Below, piece after piece: positions 44,737 through 53,574 of a stretch of 64,000 nucleotides of DNA; position 1 is the stretch's first letter; every line of letters begins with the position of its first letter. The stretch is from Flavobacteriaceae bacterium UBA3611 (GTDB lineage: Bacteria > Bacteroidota > Bacteroidia > Flavobacteriales > Flavobacteriaceae). The notes under the pieces are model-generated. The model was not told where the DNA came from. It was given only the letters and a program-made list of their open reading frames with translations, and did no database searches. Both the position numbers and the translations under genes were made by a program. The DNA lies in the NCBI GenBank assembly GCA_002375495.1, contig DFLU01000009.1, positions 201,361 through 265,360 of the forward strand, read 5' to 3'.

Positions 44737-44758
44737 AAAAGGCCCCTTTTCAGGAGCC
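44735..44758 (-). terminator. terminator of the LRR protein gene
   Basis: On the minus strand GGCTCCT pairs with AGGGGCC (one mismatch) over a short A-rich loop, followed by TTTTTT (44735-44740 as A on the plus strand). It may also stop plus-strand readthrough from the symporter. Confidence 0.65.
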
Positions 44759-44785
44759 AATAAAAACCAATATTCAAATTAAACT

Positions 44786-45493
44786 TTAATTATCGTCGTC
44801 GCTAGTTTCGATTGCAATCACACTATTAGATGGGGGAACAATCGTATTCTTTTGAAGATCGACCACACCAGAATTCGACATCAAAACGATAGAGAACATA
44901 TCAGTGTTGGTGAAATTATTTTCTGCGATCATCAATTCTTTCAGATTGCTGTTGTTAGCTAGTTGCATCGGCAAATCACCAAACAAATGATTGTCGAAAA
45001 CATTAAAAACTTCCAAACGGGTAAGTGCGTTTACTGTACTTGGTACCGTACCTTCAAATTTGTTGCTGCTTAGATGCAATTGCTTTAAACGTGTAAGATT
45101 TCCTAAAGTAGCGGGTAGTGTTCCGCTTAGATTATTTCCGTTAAATGCCAATACTTCAAGAACTTCTAGATTCCCTATCGTTTCAGGCAGCTGTCCGGAG
45201 ATAGCGTTGAATGAAAGCTCTAGCGTCTGTAAATGTGATAGATCGCCAATAGAAGCAGGTATTTCACCTTTAATATTGTTGAACAGGAGACTGATGCCAG
45301 TGACATGATTATCTGTTACAGTAACACCTTGCCAATCGCTCACTGGGGTGTTAAGATCCCATTTTTGGGTCCATTCAGCACCATTGGTAGCCACATAAAA
45401 ATCGAGTAAGGCCTGTTTTTCTTTAGATGCCACTTGGGCAGAAACAGCTACACAAAATAGAATAAGTACGGGGGTAAGTAGGAGCTTTTTCAT
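44786..45493 (-). CDS. secreted leucine-rich repeat protein
   Basis: 235 residues. Signal peptide 1-19 (LILFCVAVSAQ). The region 25-60 (ALLDFYVATNGAEWTQKWDL) is the LRRNT-like cap seen on plant-type LRR proteins of flavobacteria, followed by at least five repeats of about 24 residues: L-x-x-L-x-L-x-x-N-x-[IL]-x-G-x-[IL]-P. It lacks a T9SS tail. Probably a surface or periplasmic binding protein; partner unknown. Confidence 0.85.
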   Translation of the reverse strand: MKKLLLTPVLILFCVAVSAQVASKEKQALLDFYVATNGAEWTQKWDLNTPVSDWQGVTVTDNHVTGISLLFNNIKGEIPASIGDLSHLQTLELSFNAISGQLPETIGNLEVLEVLAFNGNNLSGTLPATLGNLTRLKQLHLSSNKFEGTVPSTVNALTRLEVFNVFDNHLFGDLPMQLANNSNLKELMIAENNFTNTDMFSIVLMSNSGVVDLQKNTIVPPSNSVIAIETSDDDN

Positions 45494-45583
45494 TGAGGTC
45501 GATTCAGTTTTTTTCTTACAATTGATAGTAAATTAAACATATTATTTGCTGAAATGCAAATAAAATCGACGAAATGCACAAAA

Positions 45584-46231
45584 TTAATAAGTCTGAGCTA
45601 ACTCCTGAATGAATTTAGTATGTACTTCATGAGTTCCTTTAAAGACCAAAACCGAGAGTTTATTGCCAAAAATAGCATTTCCCTTTAACGTTTCCTCTGT
45701 TTCTCTAGCCTCAGTAATATATTCGTCAGCATCTCCATAGAGATAGGTTACATTGCAGTTCTCTGGCAGGTAGTTGAAGTCTTCGGTGCCAAGTTCCTTC
45801 GGAATTCCGCCGCTGTGCAAGACGAGTTCGTCACAGATCATTTTCCTGCTGGCCAGCCAACGCATGGCGATAGAGACCCCTTGCGAATACCCAAGCACAA
45901 TAAATCGGTGCTTTTGTGTGGGCTTTTCAGCCTCCCAAACGGCATCAACATAGTTTAGAATGTTCTTGGTGTCTTCAATCGTATTCTCTTTCGTCAGCCA
46001 CGAGGCCCCTACGTGTTTAAATTTCGGACCAATATAATATTTAGAGGGCGCCTGCGGAACGATGACAAAGTTTTCAGTCGGGTCTAGTTTTTCAAAATAG
46101 CGGGCAAAATATTTACTGAGGTACCCCATTCCGTGGAAAACTAACCAAACATTTTTAGTATTGGTATTTAGTTTGTTCAATGTGGTGTACGTATTGGTAG
46201 TAGAATATTTTACTATCTTTTCTGAATTCAT
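45584..46231 (-). CDS. alpha/beta hydrolase (phospholipase/carboxylesterase-like)
   Basis: 215 residues, cytoplasmic. Nucleophile elbow LGYSQGVSIAMRW (GxSxG), catalytic Asp in YGDADEYI and His in KGTHEVHT near the end. This fits the small serine hydrolase YpfH/carboxylesterase group. Substrate unknown. It diverges from the hotdog thioesterase gene across a short promoter region. Confidence 0.85.
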   Translation of the reverse strand: MNSEKIVKYSTTNTYTTLNKLNTNTKNVWLVFHGMGYLSKYFARYFEKLDPTENFVIVPQAPSKYYIGPKFKHVGASWLTKENTIEDTKNILNYVDAVWEAEKPTQKHRFIVLGYSQGVSIAMRWLASRKMICDELVLHSGGIPKELGTEDFNYLPENCNVTYLYGDADEYITEARETEETLKGNAIFGNKLSVLVFKGTHEVHTKFIQELAQTY

Positions 46232-46255
46232 TTTGCGCCTTGTTTTGTATTTTTA

Positions 46256-46263
46256 CAAAGGTA
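46256..46263 (-). promoter_or_regulatory. -7 element of the esterase gene
   Basis: Minus-strand TACCTTTG fits TAnnTTTG, 24 bases before the esterase ATG at 46231. On the plus strand TATTTTTA (46248-46255) sits before the thioesterase gene, so the two promoters are back to back in 43 bp. Confidence 0.6.
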
Positions 46264-46274
46264 ATTTAATTGCT

Positions 46275-46697
46275 ATGAAGTATACGAAAGAAGAAGTACT
46301 TTCACGGTGTAAGCAGATGTGCAATAACACATTGATGGAAACCCTGGAGATTGAGTTTATTGATGTTACCGATACTACCTTGGTTGCCCGTATGCCCGTG
46401 ACACCTAAGGTGCATCAACCAGACGGAGTACTTCATGGAGGTGCTTCTGTAGCATTGGCAGAAAGCGTGGGGAGCGCTGCTGCTTTTATGTTTCTGGATG
46501 TTGAAAATGTAGCCATCAGAGGAATTGAGATTTCGGCTAACCATGTGAAAGCAGTACGGGATGGCTATGTATATGCACATGCCGAAGTGCTGCACAAAGG
46601 GCGTACTACCCAATTGTGGAACATTCGCATCGAAAATGAAGAAAATCAACTAGTGTCGATGGTGAAATTAACGACACTCACCTTAAAAAAGTCGTAG
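46275..46697 (+). CDS. hotdog fold acyl-CoA thioesterase
   Basis: 140 residues from ATG 46275. The PaaI/MenI-type sequence VHQPDGVLHGGASVALAESVGS supplies the catalytic acid (Glu in AESVGS) and the HGG loop. In Bacteroidota such genes near men loci often encode DHNA-CoA thioesterase (MenI), and menF-menD lie 66 bp downstream, so DHNA-CoA hydrolysis for menaquinone is a reasonable inference. The frame is open upstream to 46161, but that part overlaps the divergent promoter and gene. Confidence 0.82.
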   Translation: MKYTKEEVLSRCKQMCNNTLMETLEIEFIDVTDTTLVARMPVTPKVHQPDGVLHGGASVALAESVGSAAAFMFLDVENVAIRGIEISANHVKAVRDGYVYAHAEVLHKGRTTQLWNIRIENEENQLVSMVKLTTLTLKKS

Positions 46698-46763
46698 TAT
46701 ATGTTTCATTTATTTTAAAGAAGTTCCTAATCTAAAAAACCACCTATTCAAAAACCTCCCCGC

Positions 46764-47834
46764 ATGCCACACCAAAAACTATTTCAAAAAGCAAAAGAAC
46801 ATTTTGAAAGCAAAATACCTTTTGTATTATTTGCTACTCCAGGTGAGAAAACGATAACAGCCGCTTTTCAAAAGGAAAACAAAAACTATTCAAGCACAGA
46901 TTTTTCAAAAGAAAGCTTCGCAATGGCTCCTTTTCATTTTGATGGAAATGTACTACAAATCCCTTTCGAGCATTGTGATGTACAAACGGCAATCGCACTA
47001 GCTATAGATGCCCAAGCACAGTCTAACTTCGACTTGGAAGAAGATCCAGCCGATAAAGAAAAGCATGAAAATTTAGTAAGTAAGGCCATAGATGTTATTG
47101 CAAAAGGTTCGATACACAAGGTGGTAGTCTCTAGGCAGAAGAAAGTGGCTTTAACGAAATTCGACCTTGAAAAACTTTGCAAGTCGTTATTTTCTAAATA
47201 CCCCGATGCGTTTCGATATGTTTGGTATCACCCTGAAACCAATATTTGGTGTGGAGCCACTCCCGAAATTCTCCTTGAAACTAAAGATCGACAATTTAAA
47301 ACCATGGCTTTGGCAGGTACGCAGCGAATTGATGAAAAAATGATGATTCAGTGGAGTGCCAAAGAAAAACAAGAGCAGCAATGGGTAACAGATGCAATTA
47401 TTGCAAGCTTGGAATCAAAAACTACAGTATTAAAGGTGGCGAGAACCGAAACCCACATTGCCGGGAATCTAGCACATTTAAAAACTGAAATCAGTGGCGC
47501 GCTCAATAAATCTAGGACTACTACAGAAGAAATTGCCAATGCATTACACCCAACGCCGGCAGTCTGCGGAACGCCCAAGACAGACGCACTACGTTTTATA
47601 AAAGCGAACGAGGGTTACGATCGTTCTTTTTATACGGGTTTTCTAGGGCCGGTTGGTTCAAAAGAAAGCCAAACACGATTGTTTGTGAACTTACGTTGCC
47701 TTTCTATTGATGATTCTATGGCTACCTTATACGCAGGTGGCGGAATCACTTTCGATTCTGACCCAGAATCTGAATGGCAAGAAACCCACGACAAACTGCA
47801 AACCATGGCTAAAGTATTAGAGCCACTACTTTAA
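46764..47834 (+). CDS. menF: isochorismate synthase
   Basis: 356 residues. It converts chorismate to isochorismate, the entry step to menaquinone. The C-terminal chorismate-binding domain shows VVSRQKKVAL, GATPEILL, AGTQRIDE, HPTPAVCGTPK and the end YAGGGITFDSDPESEW. The lysine of KVVVSRQ and the conserved glutamate fit MenF/EntC rather than PabB. It is followed 31 bp later by menD, so menaquinone is favoured over siderophore synthesis. Confidence 0.92.
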   Translation: MPHQKLFQKAKEHFESKIPFVLFATPGEKTITAAFQKENKNYSSTDFSKESFAMAPFHFDGNVLQIPFEHCDVQTAIALAIDAQAQSNFDLEEDPADKEKHENLVSKAIDVIAKGSIHKVVVSRQKKVALTKFDLEKLCKSLFSKYPDAFRYVWYHPETNIWCGATPEILLETKDRQFKTMALAGTQRIDEKMMIQWSAKEKQEQQWVTDAIIASLESKTTVLKVARTETHIAGNLAHLKTEISGALNKSRTTTEEIANALHPTPAVCGTPKTDALRFIKANEGYDRSFYTGFLGPVGSKESQTRLFVNLRCLSIDDSMATLYAGGGITFDSDPESEWQETHDKLQTMAKVLEPLL

Positions 47835-47852
47835 AAATACCGCCCTGCTTCG

Positions 47853-47860
47853 TACCTTTG
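47853..47860 (+). promoter_or_regulatory. -7 element of menD
   Basis: TACCTTTG fits TAnnTTTG, 5 bases before the ATG at 47866, so menD may have its own near-leaderless message despite following menF closely. Confidence 0.6.
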
Positions 47861-47865
47861 TGCTA

Positions 47866-49536
47866 ATGAATGCTAGCAGCAAACTCCTTTCACAGACGGT
47901 GGTCCAATTATGCCTTAAAAAGGGGATTCGCCATATCGTACTTTCTCCAGGATCCAGAAATGCTCCGCTTACCATTGGGTTTACCGATCACCCAGATTTC
48001 GAGAACTTCAGTATTGTAGACGAGCGTTGTGCAGCTTTCTTTGCTTTGGGAATGGCACAGCAATTAAAGGCACCAGTTGCGGTAGTTTGCACATCTGGAT
48101 CTGCCCTGCTGAATTATTTTCCAGCCGTAGCAGAAGCTTTTTATAGCGACATTCCGTTGGTGGTACTTTCTGCAGATAGACCTGCGCATTTAGTTGAAAT
48201 TGGCGATGGCCAGACCATTCAGCAAGAGCAAGTGTATGGCAATCACGTGTTGTATGCTGCAAATTGTAAAGAAGGAGAAGCGCATCAGGTTTTTAACGAA
48301 ACTGAGATCAACGTAGCACTCAATACCGCAATCGAGTTACAAGGGCCAGTGCATATCAACCTTCCTTTTTCTGAACCGTTGTACCAAGTGGTGCCAAACT
48401 TTCAATTAGAACCGCAAAACGTACCGGTGAGGCCTTTTACTGCTGAAAGTTTAGAGGAATCACGCTTTAAAGATTTCATGCAAACTTGGAACAGGGCTAC
48501 CAAAAAAATGATACTGGTTGGCGTATTGCCTCCCAATAGTATCGAACAACAGTATGTAGATTTTTTAGCGGAAGACCCTAGTGTTTTGGTGCTTACTGAA
48601 ACGACCAGCAACCTACACCATGAAAATTTTATTCCTGCCATAGACCAGTTGATAACAGCTTTAGATGCAGAAGCGTTAGAGGTGCTGCAACCTGAAGTGT
48701 TGGTAACCTTTGGCGGAATGGTAGTGAGCAAACGAATTAAAGCATTCTTGCGAAAATTTCAACCAAATACCCATTGGCACATAGACCCAAAAAAAGCCTA
48801 CGATACTTTCTTTGCACTAGATTTTCATTATAAAAATACTCCAAACGGATTTTTAGAAATCGTTCAAAAAAATGCAGCGATTGTTACAAGCAGCTATCAG
48901 GATGGCTGGTTAAAAGTTAGGGAGAACAGACTGATTCGCCATAAACTGTACTTGGCAAAAGCAACGTTTTCAGATTTTACCGTTTTTGCTGAAATTTTTG
49001 AAAACCTTCCTGGAGGCGTACAACTACAATTGGCTAACAGTGCTACCATACGGTATGCGCAACTATTCGATATAGATCCAACCCTAGAAGTGTTTTGTAA
49101 TCGTGGTACCAGTGGTATTGATGGGAGTACCAGTACGGCCATCGGGGCGGCTTGGGCCGTCAAAAAGCAAACGGTATTTGTGACGGGCGACCTTAGCTTT
49201 TTTTACGATAGTAATGCACTTTGGAATAATTACATCCCGCCAAATTTCAGAATAATTATCGTGAATAATAGTGGAGGAGGAATTTTCAGAATCTTGCCAG
49301 GGGCTAAAGAAAGTACCCATTTCAGCAACTATTTTGAAACTACACACCATCTAAAAGCTAAGCAACTAAGCGAGATGTTCGGTTTTGAATACACTTCAGC
49401 GAACTCACAAAACGAATTGAAAGCCGCATTGACCAACTTTTTCTCGATTTCAGAAAAACCAAAAATATTAGAGATTGTGACCCCTTCCGAAGTAAACGAC
49501 CGTATCTTACTCGATTACTTCGATTTTATCGCGTGA
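47866..49536 (+). CDS. menD: SEPHCHC synthase (MenD)
   Basis: 556 residues from ATG 47866. A thiamine-diphosphate enzyme adding 2-oxoglutarate-derived succinic semialdehyde to isochorismate. Visible: SPGSRNAPLTIGF and the conserved glutamate region VDERCAAFFALG at the N-terminus, and the TPP motif GTSGIDGSTSTAIGAAW ... TGDLSFFYDSN ... VNNSGGGIF at about 400-475. An in-frame GTG at 47860 lies on the promoter box. It ends in a 30-bp convergent overlap with the next gene. Confidence 0.95.
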   Translation: MNASSKLLSQTVVQLCLKKGIRHIVLSPGSRNAPLTIGFTDHPDFENFSIVDERCAAFFALGMAQQLKAPVAVVCTSGSALLNYFPAVAEAFYSDIPLVVLSADRPAHLVEIGDGQTIQQEQVYGNHVLYAANCKEGEAHQVFNETEINVALNTAIELQGPVHINLPFSEPLYQVVPNFQLEPQNVPVRPFTAESLEESRFKDFMQTWNRATKKMILVGVLPPNSIEQQYVDFLAEDPSVLVLTETTSNLHHENFIPAIDQLITALDAEALEVLQPEVLVTFGGMVVSKRIKAFLRKFQPNTHWHIDPKKAYDTFFALDFHYKNTPNGFLEIVQKNAAIVTSSYQDGWLKVRENRLIRHKLYLAKATFSDFTVFAEIFENLPGGVQLQLANSATIRYAQLFDIDPTLEVFCNRGTSGIDGSTSTAIGAAWAVKKQTVFVTGDLSFFYDSNALWNNYIPPNFRIIIVNNSGGGIFRILPGAKESTHFSNYFETTHHLKAKQLSEMFGFEYTSANSQNELKAALTNFFSISEKPKILEIVTPSEVNDRILLDYFDFIA

Positions 49537-49947
49537 TTTTGTTTCCAATACCTGTTTGCCCCATTCGTAGGCTTCCTCTAGATTGCTTACAATTTTAAAC
49601 GGCTTCTTAAAGAATGCTTTTTCCAAGTGGGCATTGTTCACCTTCGATTTTTCTGGACTCACTATCACAAGTCCTTTTAATGTAGGTACCTTGTTTAAAT
49701 ATTTATAGTCGGTAGGAACCACCGCATACGAATTGATTCTATTCGAAACATAAATCCAAGGTTGGTTTCCATAAAGTTTTAATCCTTTCACCAACAGTGT
49801 GAATCCGCTGGCATACGATAAGGTGACACCTTCTTTTACTTCAACCACGGCAAACTGATCGTAGAGATAGACATCTGCAGCGTCATTTTGAAAAAAATCT
49901 TTAACCGTTAATTTCTCTGGAAAATGCGAGGAGGTATTTTCAATCAT
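49507..49947 (-). CDS. conserved protein, STAS/SpoIIAA-like fold possible
   Basis: 146 residues from ATG 49947. No signal peptide. The pattern of short strands and helices with FAVVEVKEGVTLSYASGFTLL fragments and LKGLVIVSP...HLEKAFFKKPFKIV resembles SpoIIAA/STAS-like or Sec14-like small proteins often found beside menD in flavobacteria; this is a tentative call. Its 3' end overlaps menD by 30 bp, tail to tail. A longer frame to 50022 would cover the promoter of the neighbouring gene. Confidence 0.6.
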   Translation of the reverse strand: MIENTSSHFPEKLTVKDFFQNDAADVYLYDQFAVVEVKEGVTLSYASGFTLLVKGLKLYGNQPWIYVSNRINSYAVVPTDYKYLNKVPTLKGLVIVSPEKSKVNNAHLEKAFFKKPFKIVSNLEEAYEWGKQVLETKSRDKIEVIE

Positions 49948-50008
49948 TATTGTTGCGGGGGAGTAGGTTTGTTTCGTAGTGCATAACGTAAAACATCGCG
50001 GTAAATTG

Positions 50009-50016
50009 TACCTTTG
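50009..50016 (+). promoter_or_regulatory. -7 element of the S1-domain protein gene
   Basis: TACCTTTG fits TAnnTTTG, 7 bases before ATG 50024. Confidence 0.6.
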
Positions 50017-50023
50017 TACCATT

Positions 50024-50863
50024 ATGTTGAAACTAGGAGAATATCAGACACTTACAATACTAAGGGATACAGATCCCGGACTGTTTTTAGGGAATCCTGA
50101 AGGCGATGAGGTACTATTACCCAACAAGTATAGGCCCGACTCGTTTGAAATTGGCGATGAACTGGACGTTTTTGTGTATTTAGATTACGACGAACGCCCA
50201 GTAGCTACCACATTAACACCTTACCTTACATTAAATTCGTTTGGCTATTTGCATTGTGCAGATGTAAATGAATTTGGCGCCTTTATGGACTGGGGTGTAC
50301 AAAAACAGCTGTTTGTTCCCTTCAAAGAACAGGCGAGGCCCATGAAAGTTGGTAATTGGTATATTGTTTACCTGTACCTTGATGAACAGACGCAACGCTT
50401 GGTTGGTTCTAGTAAAACCAATAAGTATTTGACTAACGACAATGTGGACATCGAAAAGTTTGCTGAAGTTGATATTTTGGTTACCCATCTTACCGAAAAA
50501 GGAGCCAATGCCATTGTGAATGGTAAGCATCACGGACTTATTTACGAAGGTGATATTTTTGAAGACATTCGCACTGGGGACCGAATTAAAGCATACGTCA
50601 AAAAGATTAGAAGTGATAATAAAATCGATTTGGTATTGCAACCGCCGGGCTACCGTAGTATAGAACCTAATGCCAATTACGTGCTGGATGAATTAAAAGC
50701 CGCTGGCGGCTTCCTGCCCTTGCATGACAAAAGCGATCCTGAAACCATTAAAAATGAATTGGGACTCAGCAAAAAGTCGTTTAAAAAAGCTATTGGTAGT
50801 CTTTATAAAGACAAGCAAATTGTGATAAAAGAGGACGGGATCGAGTTATTGGCTGAAGATTAA
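50024..50863 (+). CDS. CvfB-like S1 RNA-binding protein
   Basis: 279 residues from ATG 50024. Begins LKLGEYQTLTILRDTDPGLFLG and contains three OB/S1-like units (about 1-60, 65-135 with FGAFMDWGVQKQLFVP, 140-210 with GANAIVNGKHHGLIY), then a winged-helix C-terminus (LGLSKKSFKKAIGSLYK and QIVIKEDGI). This is the CvfB (conserved virulence factor B) layout, RNA-binding in Gram-positive relatives. The role in Bacteroidota is not established. The stop overlaps the convergent acetyltransferase by 4 bp. Confidence 0.85.
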   Translation: MLKLGEYQTLTILRDTDPGLFLGNPEGDEVLLPNKYRPDSFEIGDELDVFVYLDYDERPVATTLTPYLTLNSFGYLHCADVNEFGAFMDWGVQKQLFVPFKEQARPMKVGNWYIVYLYLDEQTQRLVGSSKTNKYLTNDNVDIEKFAEVDILVTHLTEKGANAIVNGKHHGLIYEGDIFEDIRTGDRIKAYVKKIRSDNKIDLVLQPPGYRSIEPNANYVLDELKAAGGFLPLHDKSDPETIKNELGLSKKSFKKAIGSLYKDKQIVIKEDGIELLAED

Positions 50864-51414
50864 CCTTCGGTCTTGAAAAACGTCTTTTTATACGCCACAC
50901 AGGTTTTAAACCTATTGTCGTTTGCGATTTTAGGATGCTGAAAAGTTCCCGCGAATTCCAAACCAATTTTTTTCATAACATGTTGTGATGACAGATTGAG
51001 ATCTGGTGTAAATGCTAACACTTCCTGTAAATCAAATGTATGTTCTGCTGCATGCAGGCATGTTTTGGCAGCTTCGGTAGCATAGCCTTTGCCCCAAGCA
51101 CTCTTTTTTAGGCGCCACCCCATATCTACGCCAGGTGTAAACTCACTTTGCCAGGCTTGTACTGCGAGTCCGCAAAAGCCAATAAACTCACCTGTTTCGA
51201 GCACATCTACAGCAAAATATGTAAAGCCATGTTTTTTATGGTGTGCTTTCAGCCTTTCGATGAGCGCTAAAGATTCTTCAGCTGATAAAAGACTCGGGAA
51301 ATAACGCATCACTTCACGATCTTGGCACATTTCAATAAAAGGAGTTTCGTCGCTTGGTAGCCAATTCCGAAGTCCAAGACGTGGTGTTGTTAAAATGTAA
51401 TTGTTATTCAGCAT
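50860..51414 (-). CDS. GNAT acetyltransferase, RimJ/RimL-like
   Basis: 184 residues from ATG 51414. N-terminus YILTTPRLGLRNW and the acetyl-CoA loop WGKGYATEAAK are typical of the RimJ/RimL and ribosomal-protein or amino-sugar acetyltransferase group, with VMKKIGLEFAGTF at the end. Substrate unknown. Confidence 0.88.
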   Translation of the reverse strand: MLNNNYILTTPRLGLRNWLPSDETPFIEMCQDREVMRYFPSLLSAEESLALIERLKAHHKKHGFTYFAVDVLETGEFIGFCGLAVQAWQSEFTPGVDMGWRLKKSAWGKGYATEAAKTCLHAAEHTFDLQEVLAFTPDLNLSSQHVMKKIGLEFAGTFQHPKIANDNRFKTCVAYKKTFFKTEG

Positions 51415-51461
51415 AGAAAAACAAAGTAACAAAAAGCAACAACATTTTAACTACCAATTTA

Positions 51462-52667
51462 TCAGTTCTTTTTAGGCCTTGGAAGATCAAAATAGAGATT
51501 CACTGTTTCTTCGAGTCGTCTCTTGATTTTGTCAAAATTTTCTTGGGTAGGGCGAAAGTTTACATAGTTTTCTATAATGGTACTTCGTTTGTAGATTAGA
51601 AAAGTGTTTTCAACTTCGGGATTGATTTCATTGAGGTGAATTTCAGAGGAAATATCTGAAAATGAAGGCACCACTGTTAATGCAACGGTCTGCAAGTTCA
51701 GTTCAGCTCCTAGCCGCGCGAGCGTTTTATTGCTACTATTATTCTGATAGTCGGTTTCATTGCCATACACAAAATAAACCTTCAGATGTTTTCCTCTGGC
51801 CACGCTCTCTGCATCTAAAAAGGACAACCATTCTTTAATATCAGTCCAATTTGGATGATTTCCAACAAAATAGAGAATGCCCTGATACCAGCCATATTTG
51901 CAGATCGGACACGTTTTAGTACCCTTGTCAGGGCCATAAGCATGATAGGGTGTAAACGAAAATATACTCTCGCCAATGCTTTTCCCAGAATCGGGTTTAG
52001 TTATGTTATCTTTTGGATAATCAGGGATGTTCAGGCCTAAAATGATGTTCCGTTCACCCACCCAAAGTCCATCTTGGTCTACAAATCGGATGACACCGCT
52101 ACCGCCACGGTTTTCCATTTTTTTTCGTCGCTCAGTGGTTAATAGAGTATCATCGTCGAACGTAAAGTTATCTATATAATACACATCATCTAGGTCGGGT
52201 TCTTTTACCGTCACATGTATGTGGGCAGCTTCGTTTCTACTGGGGTAAGAGCCAGGTAATATGGTATAGATAGCATATTTTCCATTGGCATCGGTTTGTA
52301 GCCAACCTCGCATATAACCATGTGTTTGCCCCAACTTGTTTTTGGGCATATTTCGGGGATGTCCTTTTTCCGTAGTATAAACTCCGCTACTATTGGTATG
52401 GTAATAATAAAGGATTATATTTTTTGCCGGTGTTTTGCCATCACGTTGAAACACAGTGCCGGTAAGCATTATTTTACGACCCTTTTTGTTCCAGCCCGGG
52501 CTCGTATCGCGTGCGGTTAACGTTGTAGGCATTTTATAACCGAAAGGTTGTTGGCTATCAAAATCGTCGGGTAACCGCTCTGTTTTTTCTTCGGAAATCT
52601 GGCTGTTGCAACTTACCAATTGGAAACACATAAACAATAAGAAACCTATTCTGAAATAATGTAGCAT
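51462..52667 (-). CDS. lipoprotein fusing an intradiol-dioxygenase-like domain and a thioredoxin-like domain
   Basis: 401 residues from ATG 52667. Lipoprotein signal with lipobox LVSC, Cys20. Residues about 60-230 resemble the intradiol ring-cleavage dioxygenase beta-sandwich: GTVFQRDGKTPAKNIILYYY, TDANGKYAIYTILPGSYPS and AAHIHVTV carrying Tyr and His ligands that bind Fe(III) in the family. Residues about 245-400 look like a thioredoxin-like domain with TKTCPICKYG (C-x-x-C) and a following VYFVYGNETD strand. This combination is unusual. The two domains suggest an envelope redox or oxidation role. The frame extends upstream to 52703 but lipobox placement fixes the start. Confidence 0.72.
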   Translation of the reverse strand: MLHYFRIGFLLFMCFQLVSCNSQISEEKTERLPDDFDSQQPFGYKMPTTLTARDTSPGWNKKGRKIMLTGTVFQRDGKTPAKNIILYYYHTNSSGVYTTEKGHPRNMPKNKLGQTHGYMRGWLQTDANGKYAIYTILPGSYPSRNEAAHIHVTVKEPDLDDVYYIDNFTFDDDTLLTTERRKKMENRGGSGVIRFVDQDGLWVGERNIILGLNIPDYPKDNITKPDSGKSIGESIFSFTPYHAYGPDKGTKTCPICKYGWYQGILYFVGNHPNWTDIKEWLSFLDAESVARGKHLKVYFVYGNETDYQNNSSNKTLARLGAELNLQTVALTVVPSFSDISSEIHLNEINPEVENTFLIYKRSTIIENYVNFRPTQENFDKIKRRLEETVNLYFDLPRPKKN

Positions 52668-52753
52668 ACTAGTTTTTTTGAAAAAGTACAACTTCCGAAG
52701 CACCTGAAGCCCTAGTATAACTGGTAGTAGTCTATGTGGAGTATGGAATTAGC

Positions 52754-53566
52754 TTAGTGGAGTAGATGGTCCCAGTTCGCTCTGTAATGTCTGCTGAACC
52801 GGATGGTTGTATCGTCTTGTAGTGTTGCATCAAAATCGCCATTGTTTCTAGAGATTAGTTCTGTAATAGCTGTGGTATTTACAATGCTAGACCGATGTAC
52901 CCTTGCAAAAACGGAAGGATTTAGTTCTGTTTCCAATTGCTTTAAATTTCTGTTGTCTAAAAATTTCTGGTCTTTAGTGTAGATTGTTGAATATGGCTTG
53001 TCGGTGATGATGTATTGAATCGATTCTTTTGGTAACGTAACAATTTTCCCCGCTTTTTTTAATCGAATGACTTCTGAAACCCCAGTTGGTGAAGGCGTCC
53101 GATTTAAATTGCGCAATGCAATAGCAATTGAAGGTACAATAGCGTACCATAATAACGTAATGTAAAACTGATTGGAAAGCGCTGTATTAAACATGCTTAT
53201 AAACCGATGTGAGGGTGTGAAAACTAGTGTGCTCACCAGCACAAAGAGTGATGTGAACAGTAGTAAATGTGAAAAGCTAAAAAATAGTGAAACACCAATG
53301 TTTAGAGGCGCTTTGGCCCATATGTTCTTTGGGTTGGCAAGTCGAACCAACTTGTTTGCAAGCATGGTGAGCGGTATAAAAAATATCCAGAACGTATGGT
53401 AAAGTAAACTTTCTGAAATATAAAATCCCGTGTGTCGGGTTCTGCTAAATAAATAATCTTGCAGTACGGCCAAAGCAATGACAAACGCTACCAGAAGCAC
53501 ATACCAACGTGTATGCCCAAAGTTGGGAACCCGTAGCTGTTTTTCTATGGATGCATACTGTTCCAC
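52754..53566 (-). CDS. membrane-bound LytTR family transcriptional regulator
   Basis: 270 residues. Four membrane helices in the first 150 residues, followed by a LytTR DNA-binding domain (about 175-265: LPKESIQYIITDKPYSTIY, RVHRSSIVNTTAITEL, FSRHYRANW). No receiver domain, so the membrane part probably senses the signal directly. It starts 8 bp after mutB on the same strand; whether it regulates the propionate genes is unknown. Confidence 0.85.
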   Translation of the reverse strand: MEQYASIEKQLRVPNFGHTRWYVLLVAFVIALAVLQDYLFSRTRHTGFYISESLLYHTFWIFFIPLTMLANKLVRLANPKNIWAKAPLNIGVSLFFSFSHLLLFTSLFVLVSTLVFTPSHRFISMFNTALSNQFYITLLWYAIVPSIAIALRNLNRTPSPTGVSEVIRLKKAGKIVTLPKESIQYIITDKPYSTIYTKDQKFLDNRNLKQLETELNPSVFARVHRSSIVNTTAITELISRNNGDFDATLQDDTTIRFSRHYRANWDHLLH

Positions 53567-53574
53567 AATTAATA

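Noticed and set aside
46161..46274. 38-residue N-terminal extension of the hotdog thioesterase
   Set aside because: It overlaps the divergent esterase gene and both promoters, and lies outside the family's N-terminus.
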